Shown: positions 38,870 through 51,424, counted from the first letter of the stretch. The stretch is 64,000 nucleotides of DNA from Diphasiastrum complanatum (GCA_029204225.1 CM055095.1:47874510-47938509), one strand, 5' to 3'. Translations and numbers: made by a program. The notes: a model not told the origin generated them from the letters alone.

Positions 38870-39452
38870 TGCACTACACTTATGCATTCAATTTGTAGGA
38901 CCTAGATACGCGGCTATCGATCACAGACATTGCAGCAATCAATCAATCAATCAGATGTAACACAACAATCAGAGATAGAAGAATAGAATGTATTTTGTGT
39001 TTGTGTTTTGATTGCAGAGTGACTCGGCAATGTCTTTCTTGTTGGCGGCCTAACGCTCCTCTTGCAATTCTATTGCACACAGATATTTTTTGTGCATTAA
39101 TCACTTGAATGACGATTGAACAAATGATATGCTATTCTGAATTCTAACCTATTCTTATGTCTCACCAAGTGAGATTACAAGATAGATTAACTAATTATTA
39201 CAAGAGAGGTTTAGGCTAAAACATTGGTTACCTAACTCTCTCGTAACGTTAGTTTTTTGAGTTGAGCGTGACAGTTTGAACCATCACGCCCGCACTAAGG
39301 TTCCGATAGTTGAGCCTTGCCCGATAGTGTCTTATGTTCTTCATCTTTGTCGAGGCTTTGGTTGGGTCCCGATGTGTCGTTGTCGATGTGTCCCGATATG
39401 TCGGGACTGGGGAATGCAAGAAAATGGTTGCATGAGTTTACCATTTCCAACA
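38870..39452 (-). repeat. 3' LTR of a minus-strand copia relic
   Basis: The right edge is well supported: on the minus strand a purine tract (AAGGGGGAG) is followed by TGTTGGAAATGG at 39452. The left edge near 38870 is an estimate from composition. It carries four copies of AATC near 38937-38953 and several CGATGTGTC-like phrases near 39370-39410. Confidence 0.55.
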
Positions 39453-40145
39453 CTCCCCCTTGAACGATGCGACCATTCTTGTTATCCAACTCCAATTGAT
39501 CCTCTGTGTTTTGTGAACAGTGGTTTGTCCAATGGCTTTGTCAGTAGGCCTACAATCATTTCTTCTGATCTTATGAATTTGACACTCAGCTCTCATTTTG
39601 AGATCAGGTCTCAAATATGATGGTACTTCAGAGGTATGTGTTTGGTCTTTGAATGGAAGACTGGATCCTAGTCTAGATATATGGCACTCTGAGAATCCAT
39701 CATCATGGGGCATGGTTCTCTCTATTGTATGCCAATTGCTTCCAACATTATCTGCAACTATATTACCTCGTTTGCCATCTTTGATGTTGCCACAGACTTG
39801 GCTTCGTAGGAGGATTGAGCTACTAGTATTTGTTTCTTGCAAATCCAATTTATCGTTGTTCCGCACGCTATCAAAAAACCGTCTATCACAGACTTGTTGT
39901 CATCCTTGCAGCTCGCCCAGCTTGCATCACTGTAGTGTTGCAGATTGAATTCTTCTTCGGCTTTGTAGGTCAATACCATATTTTGGGTACCTTTTAGATA
40001 TTGCAATATGCGTTTTGCCATCAGCCAATGTGCCATACCAGGGTTAGAAGAGAACTGACTCAATGAGTAGATAGAGAATGCCAGATCGGGTCTAGTGCAA
40101 ACTGTCATGTACATGAGACTTTTGATCAGGTTTGGTTCCATTCTT
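39453..40145 (-). pseudogene. Copia RT end and RNase H relic
   Basis: The reading starts at about 40145 with LIKSLMYMTVCTRPDLAFS and SQFSSNPGMAHWLMAKRILQ, then YSDASWASCKDDNKSV, INWICKKQILVAQSSYEAKS. It continues with a frame change to FIRSEEMIVGLLTKPLDKP near 39520, just before the polypurine tract and LTR. RNase H motifs are recognisable but a stop interrupts ISK-stop-ELSVKF. Upstream reverse transcriptase is absent; the sequence switches at about 40150 to a GC-rich tandem repeat. Confidence 0.78.
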
Positions 40146-40149
40146 GAAC

Positions 40150-40450
40150 TATGCCGACTTTCCCGAACACTGGTCCCGGGCTCGCGGACACATTTGGTCC
40201 CGGGCATGCGGGTCCCAGGAGCATGTGGTCTAGGAATTTTTTGCGGGCACATTTGGTCCCGGGCGCATGTGGCTCATGGGCGTTTGGGTCTCGAGATTTT
40301 TTGCGGTCACCAATGCTCCCGAGTACGGGGTCCCGGGATTTTTCACGGGCATCGAAGTCCTGGGGACTAGGGATTTTCAAATTTTTCACGTGCACCATAA
40401 CCTAGCGTCGAGCACCAATGTTTTCTCGGCACGAATGCAACCCCTCACGC
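40150..40450 (+). repeat. GC-rich decayed tandem repeat
   Basis: About four diverged units between 40192 and 40392, of roughly 60, 60, 42 and 43 bp. They share a CCCGGG(A/C)-type core, GGGTC(C/T)C and a unit end like GATTTTTT(G/C)(A/C)CG(G/T). Composition differs sharply from the AT-rich neighbourhood. It abuts, and probably disrupts, the copia relic at 40145. Chance open frames on both strands here are not genes. Confidence 0.7.
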
Positions 40451-40527
40451 CCACGCGCGTTTCTTGAAAATGCGTTTGTTTTACTATACATATAATAGAA
40501 GATAGTTTTCTTTTTTACCTTCCTCGC

Positions 40528-40790
40528 CCTTTTTCCGTGCCTTCACGAAAAAAGTGACACACTGGCCATAATGACTTAAAAACCATTTTTGGACCACCTT
40601 CGCCTTTTTCACCTCTTTGCGAAAAATGCGACACTAAACTCAGAATGCCTTAAAACCATTTTTGGGCACCTTCGCTTTTTTTGCCTCTTTGCGAAAAATG
40701 CGACACTAAACCCAGAATGCCTTAAAACCATTTTTTTTGGGCACCTTCGCCTTTTTCACTGCCGTAAACTAAGGCACCTTTGGCTTTTTC
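40528..40790 (+). repeat. Tandem repeat, about 72-75 bp unit
   Basis: The phrase CACCTTCGC recurs at 40595, 40667 and 40742. Each is followed by TTTTT(C/T)(A/G)CC(T/...), CTCTTTGCGAAAAATGCGAC, ACTAAAC(T/C)CAGAATGCC and TTAAAACCATTTTT. A partial diverged unit precedes at 40528-40590 and a decayed one follows. Confidence 0.88.
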
Positions 40791-40929
40791 GCATTTTTCT
40801 ACATTGGCAAACCGACATCGCCAAATGTATCAGCAACCCTAAAAATAGATGGACAACCAACTATCCAAAAGGCGGTGAAGCGGTTACCAACTTTTGTACA
40901 TATGCAAAGACTGGCATAAATAGTCTTAA

Positions 40930-41345
40930 AAGCTTGTAAGATACTTTCTCTCTTGTAAATCTCTATATTAGCTGAATCAAGCTATGTAAGCGTTAAGAAG
41001 AACAATCAAATTTCTCTTTCTATAAGAGTTATTTGTAGCAAGCGTTATCACGCTCAACAACCCAAAGTTATTACTTCAAGCCATTGTACTCACTGTTGAT
41101 ATTTATCATAGTGCAATTTTTGGTCTCACTATTGCATCATTCATTTGCGCAAACTGTATGAATTCTTCTACTTGAATATTTCTGCTACTAACTGTTGTGT
41201 TTCCGTTCCTACATGCCTACGCTCTGAGCAACCGAGCTTCCACTGCGCTCACGACCACCGTTTTACGACATGGTATCAGAGCAAGCATTTCAGTAATTTG
41301 CATTTCTACTGCGGATTATCAGTCTTGTTTTTTTAAGGCAGAAAT
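40930..41345 (+). repeat. Plus-strand LTR end with primer site
   Basis: TGGTATCAGAGC at 41271-41282 directly follows ...TTTTACGACA, so DNA left of 41270 is the 3' part of a 5' LTR. Its left edge is not found; the repeats at 40150-40790 could even lie inside it. Only about 65 bases of leader follow, to an ATG near 41344, before an oppositely oriented copia relic takes over. It is therefore an LTR fragment separated from its body. Confidence 0.65.
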
Positions 41346-41429
41346 GGGAAAAATACTTTAAAGCAAAAAATGTGAAGGTCCGAAATCATGTTGTCGGCCT
41401 TCTAGTTAAGATGCTCATTACTTAACAAT

Positions 41430-42964
41430 TTTTAAGATTGAGCATAAAGAAATCTAACACTTTAGTTTCATTCGTTCCAAGAAAGGTCGATTCATTGAAC
41501 TTCACGTCTCTGCTCAACACCACCTTATTTGAGGTTAGGTTGTAGAGTTGGTAGATCTATGAATCGTTCGAGTATCCAACCATGACTGTTAGCTCTGACT
41601 TTTCGTCGAACTTTCTTCTCTTTTCTTTTGGTATGTGCATGTATGCATTGCACATCCGAACACATGTACATACGATAGATCGGACTTTACATCCGTCCAC
41701 ATTTCATAGGTGTTTTGTCTTCCAGGGTTGTCATTGTCGATCTGTTTTGTAGATGTACACAGCAGCAACAATTGCCTCCCAAAATTGACTCGGCGGTTGT
41801 GCTTGCACCATCATGCACTTCACTCCTTCAACTAGCGTCCTATTTCTGCTACACCATTATATTGTGTTGTGTAAGTAGGTGTGGATTGATGCTCTATTCC
41901 TCTGTCCTGGCAGAAGCTCAAAAACTCTTTGCTTGAATACTTGCCTCCATTGTTGGACCTAATTGTTTGCAACTTTTTGGAGGTGCGTCTCTCAGCAAAT
42001 GCCACGAACCTTTTGAAGGCATCAAACACTTCTAATTTTTTCTTTATAGTATATTGTTGTCATCCGGCTATAATCATCAATAAAAGCGACGAAGTATTGC
42101 GATCATGAGAGAGAGTCGCCTTTCATATATCTGAGTGAACGAGCTCAAGAATGTCCTTGGCTCTACTTCCTTTTAACACAAATGGACTTCGATGTTGTTT
42201 GCCCTTCTAACAGACTTCACATAAGTCGATGTCTGGTCTTGTTACCTTTACACCTATGACACAGAAGTCGATGTATGGTCTTGTTACCTTTACACCTATG
42301 ACAATCTCTTTTCTGCTCATGTTGTACAACTTCTCATATTCTGATGATACATTCTTCTATGCCAGAGATGATTTTCACTTTCTGATGCATTTGATATGCT
42401 ATCATGCCTACTGATGATCTTTGCTTGGTAAAGATTTTCCTGTCTTGATATGACAGTCATCATCTTGCTTGATTTTTGCTTGATTATTCGGCATACATTC
42501 CCGTCAAACAAGACTCATGCACCAAGATAGGCGATTCTTGACACAGAGAGCAAGTCTCTTTTGAGTGTTGGCACGTAAAGTGCTCCTTGCAGTTTTGCAT
42601 ATCTGGACAGTGTATGTAGATGTAGACTGCTGATGCCTTCGACATCGTGTCTACTTCCATCACCCAGTATCACTACTCTTGCATTGTCGAGCATCTTGTA
42701 ATTGATGAAGATATTTTTGTTGCATGTGATGTGCGATGTAGCACGTGAGTCGATGACTATGTCGTAGTCGTGCTCAGTGTAGCTGGTTGATGCTTCATCG
42801 ATGATCATGAAGGCATTGTTGCCCTTCTTAGCGTTCTTCGATGATTCTGCAACATTTGCTTTCTCAGCTTTGTGCTTCCCTTTTGGGTTGCGATAGCATT
42901 CATATGCAGAATGCCCTTTCTTCTTGCAGTGCATGCAAGGTATCGTCGGGTTGAACCCAACATT
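41430..42964 (-). pseudogene. Copia Gag knuckle, protease and integrase relic
   Basis: From right to left: a canonical zinc knuckle CMHCKKKGHSAYEC (about 42900-42942). The protease region reads IVIDSRATSHITCNK (DSG changed to DSR, so inactive) and LGDGSRHDVEG, ending with LKRDLLSVSRI. GAG-pre-integrase reads LWHRRMYHQNM (42317-42511). Integrase reads IRSNNGGKYSSKEF and YNGVAEIGR (41832-42029; the second catalytic aspartate is replaced in SNNGG). The integrase C-terminus (41430-41771) contains SRDVKFNEST. Several stops and frame changes are present. Reverse transcriptase is absent. Confidence 0.8.
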
Positions 42965-42971
42965 TGTCGGC

Positions 42972-43587
42972 TGTATTACAAATGAAGTCAACTTAGTCCT
43001 CCTAATCCAAAGGTAGTGCCTCCAAAGGTCCTCCAAGTAACTTACAAGCTCCAAGATGCTCCCCAACTCCAAGCTAGGATGCCTCCACCTGCAATTAAGG
43101 ATCTTCAAGCCTCCATGGATCTCTCCTCCACTTGTGTCCCTAATCTTAATCACAAAGGTAGATAACAAGTGGCCTCAAGTATTCACCACCCAACCATAGC
43201 TAGCTATCACATGCAATCATGTATCTAGGCTAATCTAGCACCTCCTTGCTAACCAATAACTAACCACAAGCATACCACCACACACCATAGCATACTCGAG
43301 ATCCAAACCCTACTTATGTCCCATACCATAAGCAAGATCCAAACCCTAAGCATACTACACACAAGAAAACACTCTATACACTAGTAGCCACACTAGAGCA
43401 TAAGCATAACAAACAAGAGAGATCTCTCCCTCTCCCAATAGGCGCCCTCCTCCCCTCATATAGCTGGCAATTGGCACCCTCCAATAGAACTTCAAATGGA
43501 CCTAGATTCTACTAGTTCTAAGTTGAATACTCTTCAAATCATAAGGCTTATAGGATTTTTAATCTAGTGACTAAGAAGATTACAACA
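42972..43587 (-). repeat. Probable LTR (solo or truncated), about 616 bp
   Basis: The stretch has promoter-like structure on the minus strand: a TATA-like GCTATATGAGG near 43460, then about 490 bases of leader-like sequence. Candidate ends TGTATTACAA and GATTACAACA form an imperfect terminal inverted repeat with TG/CA. It separates the minus-strand knuckle relic on its left from a plus-strand integrase piece on its right. I see no matching 5-bp target duplication, so the ends and the solo-LTR reading are tentative. Confidence 0.4.
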
Positions 43588-43720
43588 AGTAGACAAGTTG
43601 TCTTTATCGAAGATCAGATAGTCAATCTCAAGGGAAAGGAGAAAGTTACAGATGTCGAATCTATACACGATATTGCATCAAGTTCAAATCTAAACTCTAC
43701 TTTAATCAAGTTGTTTGGTT
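43588..43720 (+). pseudogene. Copia integrase C-terminal fragment
   Basis: Translates as SRQVVFIEDQIVNLKGKEKV, followed by TDVESIHDIASS. This closely resembles the integrase C-terminal segment RDTVFIEDQFVDIKGKD at about 57890, so the two derive from the same copia family. Too short to say more. Confidence 0.65.
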
Positions 43721-44700
43721 AAGGCATCTATTGTTGGACATCAATCTTAGTCAGTTACAAGCTACTTCTACCTTTTACAATTGCTTTATCTATTAATCCT
43801 AGGTATCATTCTCGGAGGAAACCATTCAGATAAAGTATCATTTTATCAAAGATAAAGTACTCGACATGGAGTTCATTTTTATCTTTGTAGATCAAAGTTC
43901 ATGGCAGCAGCTATATTTATAAAGACATTAATATTCGACAATCATTCTAAGTTTAGAAATATGCTCAGCTTAACACGTCAATAGTTTTAGTTGCATTGTT
44001 GAGACAATGTCGAAGGTTTCAAGACTATCTACAAGAATACATGCATTGTCGACACAGAGTCGATAGTTGCACAATGTTTGAATCAACCAAAAGTTGGTGG
44101 CCTATTGAGGGTTCCAAACTCGACTAAGTAATCAAATTGAATAGTGGAGCCTTATCCACTACATTTTCGGGTCCAATCTCAGAGCCCCATGTGGCACCTC
44201 CCACATGGATAGCGGCGCTTTCCATTATGGTTGTGCCATAAAAAACTATCAATAGATCAATCAGATCAAATTAGTTTGATTTCAAATTTGTCATTCTTCT
44301 TCTCCTCCTCTCTATTTTGCCATAGGTCAATTATAGCTTGTGTAAGAGCAAAATTTAGAGCAAAATAAGAGGAGAGCCTATTACTATAACGCAATCAGAT
44401 TAGATAGTGAAAGCATCTAGAAGTTGTAATTCATCAATAGTTAATACAAACTACTTCCACCACTTTTGTTTTAATTTATTGCTTCTGTTATTCCTACTTA
44501 AAGGCACATGATTACTTGTGAGCCCTTAAATCTCACTTTGTACTATGAAAAAAAAAATTTGTTTTTAAAATTTTTAGTGATACAAATTGGAAAGAAACAT
44601 GATCTACATTATATGTGCCTAGCTGGCTTTTCCCAACATATTAGGTCATTAGAGCTAAATTCTTTGTGATTCATTTTATGTTTCATTCCTTGATGATGAC
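43721..44700. other. No gene seen; may hold leader of the following gag relic
   Basis: AT-rich non-coding sequence. Near 44645 the phrase AGGTCATTAGAGC resembles a mutated initiator-tRNA primer site, about 70 bases before the gag relic, but the match is weak. I could not find a paired LTR. Confidence 0.3.
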
Positions 44701-44715
44701 CGTATAGGGGTACAC

Positions 44716-45800
44716 CCAAACTAGATCTACCAAAGTTTGACGGTAGTTCGAACCCTCAAAGATTTTTGCAAATCTTTGAGAATGCATGTGATGTATATGG
44801 CGAGACATCACCCGATGCCATGATTCAACTCTTCTTGATGACCATGATCGATCGAGCACGAGAATGCTTTTTTAACCTCGATCGTGAAGATAAACGTGAC
44901 TGGTCACTCTTCAAGGAGACCTTTATCAAACGCTTCAAGCCATTTCGCTTGATAGAAAGCCCTTTTGTCAAGCTAAGTAATATCAAAATGACAGAAGACG
45001 AATGAGCACGAGACTATATTGAGCGTTTCAAACGTCTCAAACATCAAGTACAAGAACAACCCTCTGAACAGATGCTCATCATCTGGTTCTTAGTCAGCCT
45101 TCCAAGATGGATTAGATGCGAGCTTAAATCCAATGATGAATATACGAGCCTAAAGTTAGCTATGTCTGATGCCATCAAGGAAGAAGACGAAGGATCAGAT
45201 GTTGACGAATCTAGGGAAAGGCAAGCACCACGTGCTCCTGTCCATGAGTCGAAGCCGATCGAGGACACCCGAGATCAGCTTTGGAAATCACAGCTGGCAT
45301 TGCTTAATAAGCAACACCAACTTCAAATGGAGAAACTCACCACTGAGTTTCAAACTACCCTGAAGTCTATCCAAAGCAGTATGCCTGGTCAGTCAAACCC
45401 TGCACATGTACCTTATAGACGAAAAACAATATGGTGCCCACACTGCCAGGCTACGCATCCTGTTGATGCTTGTCCTTCATATCGACCTATCCAAGCACAT
45501 ACAGTTCAACAATATGAAGAACACCCATCACAATCTGGAAATGCCTTGCCTTATCATGAATATCCACCAGCAAGTCCAGAACCACTAGCCATATAGGATG
45601 GCTACGCCGTTATACAAGGGCCACTGCACACCAGATGTTTCATCTGTGGTGAAACCGGCCACTTCATGATTGATTGTCCAGTTAAGACCCAGTACCATGC
45701 TGAGTGTCCCGACTGTATCCGAAAACACAGTTTCAAAGACTGTCCAAAACAACCAACTAAGATCCTACCTGCCCGTCACGTCAGTTATGAATCACAATAG
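44716..45800 (+). pseudogene. Ty3/gypsy-type Gag relic
   Basis: One frame runs from about 44716 to 45798 with two internal stops. It contains a Retrotrans_gag-like core (NPQRFLQIFENACDVYG, ARECFFNLDREDKRDWSLF, FIKRFKP), then an acidic, charged linker and a glutamine/lysine helix (LALLNKQHQLQMEKLTTEF). Two cysteine-rich segments follow: CPHCQATHPVDAC and the canonical knuckle CFICGETGHFMIDC (about 45639), plus CPDCIRKHSFKDCP. The stop at 45003 is TGA where the context DE-stop-ARDYIERF suggests CGA; the stop at 45594 is TAG, compatible with CAG. It is unlike the copia Gags here. Its pol is not found downstream. Confidence 0.72.
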
Positions 45801-48250
45801 GATCTTCACGACAACAACACAAGCACCATAGCAACCAACAGTTAAACTTGCTGCTCAATCGAGAAGTTTCTTGTAGACTTCTACATCACCGTCCAATACG
45901 CCAGTACCATAGTGCAAAAAGACAATCTGAAATGATTCCTTGTCGAAAGAAAGTAAAACCGATATTCTGTCATCTGCTACAATGTCCAACCAAGAGCAAT
46001 CTCCACAGGGAATTGACTGTTTTTCTCCCCTTCTACAACCTCAAATCTAATTGTCTTTCTACATGCAAATAAGATTTCCAATGTGCCAATACACAATAAA
46101 TCTAGGATTCGAAAATCCACTTAGAGATTCGATTCTGAATCTCTTGTTCGACGAGGTCCTCAGGACATAGTACCTCACCCATACCTGCATCTCACGCTAT
46201 ATCTTACAATATCTGCTATCAATGATGGTATATTTAGTATAACCAATGCTACCTTGTTTAGACAAGGGCATGTCAGAGTAAGTCACATTACTCTACAAAA
46301 CAACTGAGATATTGCAACTATCAAGATACATTATCAATGATGATGAATGCAAGTTTTGTTCAACAAGTGCTATACAGTTCTCACTCTCTGTAACATTTGT
46401 TTATTTCCTTGTTTCTCTTCACCTATTTTGTGTGATTGATTTTTGCATGAGGAATAGCTACTACACGAGAGTCTTCTATAGCATCTCCAACACACATTTT
46501 CATTCATCTATCCATCTTCAGATTCCCTTGTACAACAGTTTCAAATTTTTGAGAAATATGAGAAATCCATGACAAGTTAGAGTTGATTCCTGTACCTCAT
46601 TGCCATATTATTCTTTGAGTCAACTACAGCAAGATCGAAACAAATTTAGTTAGAATTTGTTCAATCTTTAGTCCAGTCGCATGTTCAACGAGTTTCAACT
46701 ACGTGTTCCACACGTCGGTCCAATCCTGAGCATAAACAGTCACCAACAACAACACCCCCACCAACAGATTTTTTTTTTTGGGGGGGAAGAGTGGATCTGC
46801 TTGGATCCACTAGAGCAGTTACGCTGCCTACAACAACGTCAGCAAGATCGACAGCCAATGTCACAAACCCAAAGTCGACAATGACAAGGCTAAGAAGACA
46901 TATGGGCAATCCAAAGCGACTCGATCAGAAGAAGTACCCCAGTCACGACAAAGATCCTTCAGAAAGGGAAACACAAGCATTGAAAAATCAGTTTCCTTCT
47001 TCAACCAACCTCTTGCCATACTTCTGCGCCCATTCTCATGTCTATCGTCCACACCATCTACCGTTGTCACCACCACCCTCCCGTCCATCTGTTTGTTTAT
47101 CATCAGTTTACTGTTCTTCTGAGAAATTTTCAGTTTTTGATAGTCTTACCGAAGTAGCTGATAGATCATTACAAGTGTCTTGTGGAGACCAACTACCACC
47201 TATATTGGTTGTTCAGTCGAAAAAGACCTACAAAAGCAGGCGAAGCAGCTAGAAGAAATAAAAAGAAAGATCTAGGAAGCTGAGGAGGAAAGGACAAAAC
47301 TTAAACAACAGATGAGTCAGATTGATCTTGATCAAAAGAAACTCTCTGGAGTAATGATAGTTGAATCCCCTCTTATGAAGCTCAAAGAGATCCAAAAGTA
47401 ACGGATCAAAAGAAAGAGTTGTAGAAAATGAAAGATGAAGACATCTGTGAACCTGCAAATAAAGCAAGCTCCTCACCCAACACGTGGTGGTTGAAGCTCG
47501 ACATTGTAAGGGTCCAAGGCTGCAATTGTAGAACTATCAGTTCCTTCACCTTGTCACCAAGCCTTCATCATGTTTCCTCACCGTTACCAAACCGTCCATC
47601 CAAAACTGTTTCTACCACCAAATTTTTTATGATGAGTCCATCCCCTTGAGACTGATAACCAAGATTTGTGCTACCTATCAGAAATGAGCATCGACAAGAC
47701 TGGAACTTCAATTGAGAGAAGAACCACGGAAACACCCAGAGGCAAATGGAGGATACAGACCTCCCAGAAGAAACCAAAGATGGAATCTGCCAAGGAACCA
47801 AAGATGAAACCATCAATGGCAGATACAAGTGACTAAACAAAGAGACACATGGAAAGCACTCGAGCATGCAAGTTGTGAAGCTGCTGGGAGCTCTCCAATT
47901 TTGAAAATGTCAACCACTTGTAGCAATAAGACATTCTAAATCCAATTGTGGCAATTTGTGAAAAACAGTTTTTGTGATAAAGATTGGCGACAATAAGCAC
48001 TTGGTTTTATGTAAGTGAACGAGGATCTACGCTTTTCCAAGTGACGATCGAAGATGCCAATGCAAAGCGGAGCGACATCGTCCAATATGAGTTGCAGTGG
48101 GTCCGGCAACACATTCGGGGTGGGATAATGTTGGCTGATTCTGACGAATCTCCAAGATACTCGGACAGAGCAACTGAAGAGCACCTCTCACCTTAGACCG
48201 AGGAGGTCTCTGAGAAGACGGACTAATGAAGATTGAGAGCTGAGAAATTC
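45801..48250 (+). other. Unassigned region after the gypsy-type gag
   Basis: No pol domain recognised. Around 47218-47400 one frame gives a lysine/glutamate-rich, coiled-coil-like stretch (QAKQLEEIKRKI, stop, EAEEERTKLKQQMSQIDLDQ) broken by a stop; it may be a decayed extra open frame. A poly-G run follows a T run at 46770-46786. A 70-codon open stretch at 47984-48196 has no domain. A non-autonomous, gag-carrying gypsy element is the likeliest reading. Confidence 0.4.
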
Positions 48251-48269
48251 TAGCTAGGAAAAACAAGTA

Positions 48270-49000
48270 AGAACTGTGTAAGCCTCATGGTGAATCCCGA
48301 AAGATGGAATGACTATGTAGGAACTAGTATTTCTAAGAAAATGCAATAAATGCAAGTAGACCCCTCTTAAAGAAAGTAGAGTGAGCCACCTTTTGATGGT
48401 GACCTCTAGTGGAGAGCAATATCCCACTTGTAATTTGTGAAATGTGGAAATTTCACTAGGATGCCACCTAAGGAGCTCTCTTGCTTATTTAAGAGACTCC
48501 CTCTTTGTGAAGAGGAGTTTTTTGCATTGTATCTACTCCATGCTTAATAAGAAGATTTTCCATGAGTTTGATGCTACACTAAGCTCCTTGATCATGATGG
48601 TTTTCTTGAGTGATGCCCCTATGATCATGCCCTTTCATTCATATTGTGTGTGGTTGTGGATTTAGAGTGGATTAGTTTTCTTGCTTTCCTAGTTGTGGAT
48701 TAGATTTCTTGTTTTCTTGTGCATTAATGTAGGAGCCAACATTCAAGTAAACTAAATAGGCTGGATCTGTGGTGTGATTCTTGCATATCTCTGTACAATC
48801 CAGTTCTTCATGTTCTTGGGATGTCCAAGAATCAAAAGGCTGGTTGGTTTCTTGATTCTTGGACTTCTAACATGCTGTAGATAAGTTTTATGTTTCTTGT
48901 TTTGTCAATGCAAGGTAGTTCAGTGTTAATGTAGTGTAGGCTCTGATTTCAGTCCGTTTTAAGTGTAGGTAGCTGCAGAATCTGTAGAATGTTCATTGGT
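48270..49000 (+). repeat. LTR-like tract (tentative 3' LTR of the gypsy-type element)
   Basis: Contains a TATA-like CTTATTTAAGAGAC at about 48483, followed by a leader-like region, an arrangement typical of a plant gypsy LTR. It lies in the right orientation and place to be the 3' LTR of the gag relic at 44.7 kb. Neither end nor a second copy was identified, so this is inference. Confidence 0.35.
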
Positions 49001-51310
49001 TTGTATGCTGATCTGTGAATGAGCGTTCTTGGCTTGCATCCATGTAGAATGTAAGTGCATTCAAGAGTGACGTCTCTCAGTTGTCCTCTGACAGGCAGGA
49101 CATAAAGAAAATACTACAATGAAACTTTGTTTCCTTCTGCCTGGGTTGGCATCGTAAAATCAATCAAGAAACCATCTAACGGCTGCCATGAAGCCTGATA
49201 ACAGGCAGAAACGGTTCTTAAGCAAGAAGCAGAAAAGAAAAGTAAACAACAGGTCCTCTGGAGCAGGGGATCTATCAACAATCGTAAATACTAAAAAGCA
49301 GATATTTTGAATACTAGTCTCAAATACCCTAATTATTAATCATGAATATTGTTAGTGAATACTCCGATTACAGATCATACATACTGTAACTATTGAAAGA
49401 TAAATATTTTGAAAACTCATCATGAATGTTTATTGTGATTACTTATTGTGAATTTTTGGAATATCAATCATGATATGCATGATAGAGTTGATAATTGAGA
49501 CTCAATGGTTGGACTCCATAGGCTATTGTCAAATTGGCTCATTAACATTGTTAGTGCTCTCTTTCATGGTTGAGACATGTGCCTTTTTGGTGACATTTTG
49601 ATGAATTCAATGGACATCTTCTTGTGTTGTGCATCTCCTTGTGCTATACGGTTCCATGTTTATGACAATTTGGCATGCACCATCTATATTTTAGGCAAAC
49701 AAAAATTAAAAAATGTTAACCAATACACAAAATTTTCTGAGACAAAGGTGTCTTGCAAAATGACTATTATTTCTCATCCCATTTAATTCAGAGTATTCAC
49801 TAGAGGTCATAAATTATTTTCATGCCAACCTTATAATAATTTATAACATTTCAGTCAAAGCAATAACCCACTAATACAAGCTTTGAAACTTTTAACCAAA
49901 ATGAGTGCTTCTTTCATAGGTAGAACACGTACAAACTTTGATACTTGTACTTGAAATGACAATCTCAATAATAAACATGTAGTAATTTATTATCTTTTTG
50001 CCAAAGAAAAATTCATAAATGGGTTGGAAATTCAATCCAAGGCATGCTCCTAGATCACATCATCACACCACGTGAGTTTTTTGAGAGTTTCACCTTTCAA
50101 ACAATGCAACAATAGCACCATCATGCAAGGCCCTTGTGATATACCACCAAGTGGCATCATGGATGTATATACCACAAAGTTCAATTTGATTGAATTTTAC
50201 TAATTGATAAAATGCCAATTTTTAATCATAGAATTCCCATCATTATTAAGACCTAGTCCTAAAACTAGAGCCACACAAAAAGTTTTCAACTTAAATATAA
50301 GAAAACTACAATTCAATCATCTTTCATGGTCCATGAGGTGTTACCTTGATGATGAGATTTTATGCTAGCAAGTTCCTTATTCAACTAACTCAAAATAGAT
50401 TCTATGCTAGCAAGTTCCTTATTCAACTAACTCAAAATAGAGTCCTTGCAATAGTTTAAAAAAGGGGCCTCTCTAAAGAGTTTGAGTTGCAACATGTGAC
50501 ACATGAGGTGGCCATGGCAAGGGACCTTTGCCAATAAGCTGATCTTTGGTGCCCCTCGGGACATAGACTGACATGTTGAGTTGCTAAGCAATAAAAAAAA
50601 AAAGACCAGTCAAATTGCAAGAATTAATACGCGCCAATTACATTGTAGTGATCCTGGGTCTAAAGAGGAGTGGTCCTTAAGCAATCTATTTCAGCCTTGG
50701 GGAAAACACGACATAGTTCGAGAATGGAATCTACATCTTCCTCCAAAAATTGGTCCCCAAAAAATGTGAAGGATGTTGACTAAACTTGTTTTATGAAGTA
50801 TGAAATTTCATATTCAATAAAGATATCAAAGAAATTTAGACCTCAAGTTTTCAAGTATGTAGGAGTAATTGGTCTCAAATCTCAATTAAATAATCTATGA
50901 AATGGCATAAATTTTAAGATTGTCCTCTATGCATTACAACACATATGGGAGGGAAAGAAAATTAAATCATAGATTTTTATCATAATTTGGAGTCTATAAA
51001 TTTAAGTTAAGATTTATAGGCAGGGTAATTTGGTTTCGTGTCTTAACCCTTTGAGTCTCAAGCGGCCGCTTTATGGCTTGTGAGATCCCCAAGAGAGACC
51101 CAAAGGATCTTGAGGTCCATGCTCAAGAGTGATTTATCCAAAGTAAACACCAAGAGGTCTTTTGCTGTATATTTTGTCATGTACTCTTAAAGGTGTCGCA
51201 CCCAAGCTTGCTCCAACAATAGCCCTACGTAATTAACGTTGGGCTGATTTTAAGGCCTTTTAGGGCCCTATATTATTTTGCATAATATAGGGCCCATCCT
51301 TTTTTTTACA
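49001..51310. other. Intergenic; small tandem duplication at 50361-50444
   Basis: AT-rich with no supported gene. A direct duplication with a 42-bp period contains CTAGCAAGTTCCTTATTCAA twice (about 50361-50402 and 50403-50444), nearly identical, so it is recent. Open stretches at 49577 and 50581 show no domain. Confidence 0.6.
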
Positions 51311-51353
51311 TTTTTAATCTAAATGAGGTAGAGAGAGCACATCATTTTTTAAT

Positions 51354-51401
<48 letters not shown>

Positions 51402-51424
51402 AACAAAGAGAAAGAGAGAGAGTG

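Noticed and set aside
39276-39866. Long open stretches on both strands (107-142 codons)
   Set aside because: They lie over the copia LTR, polypurine tract and RNase H region; the real reading is the minus-strand RNase H in other frames.
40095-40405. Overlapping open frames on both strands in the GC-rich repeat
   Set aside because: Stop codons are rare because of the high GC content and tandem repetition; no domain and mutually overlapping.
42972-43587. Clean solo LTR
   Set aside because: No matching 5-bp duplication at either of two candidate boundary pairs, so it is reported only as LTR-like.
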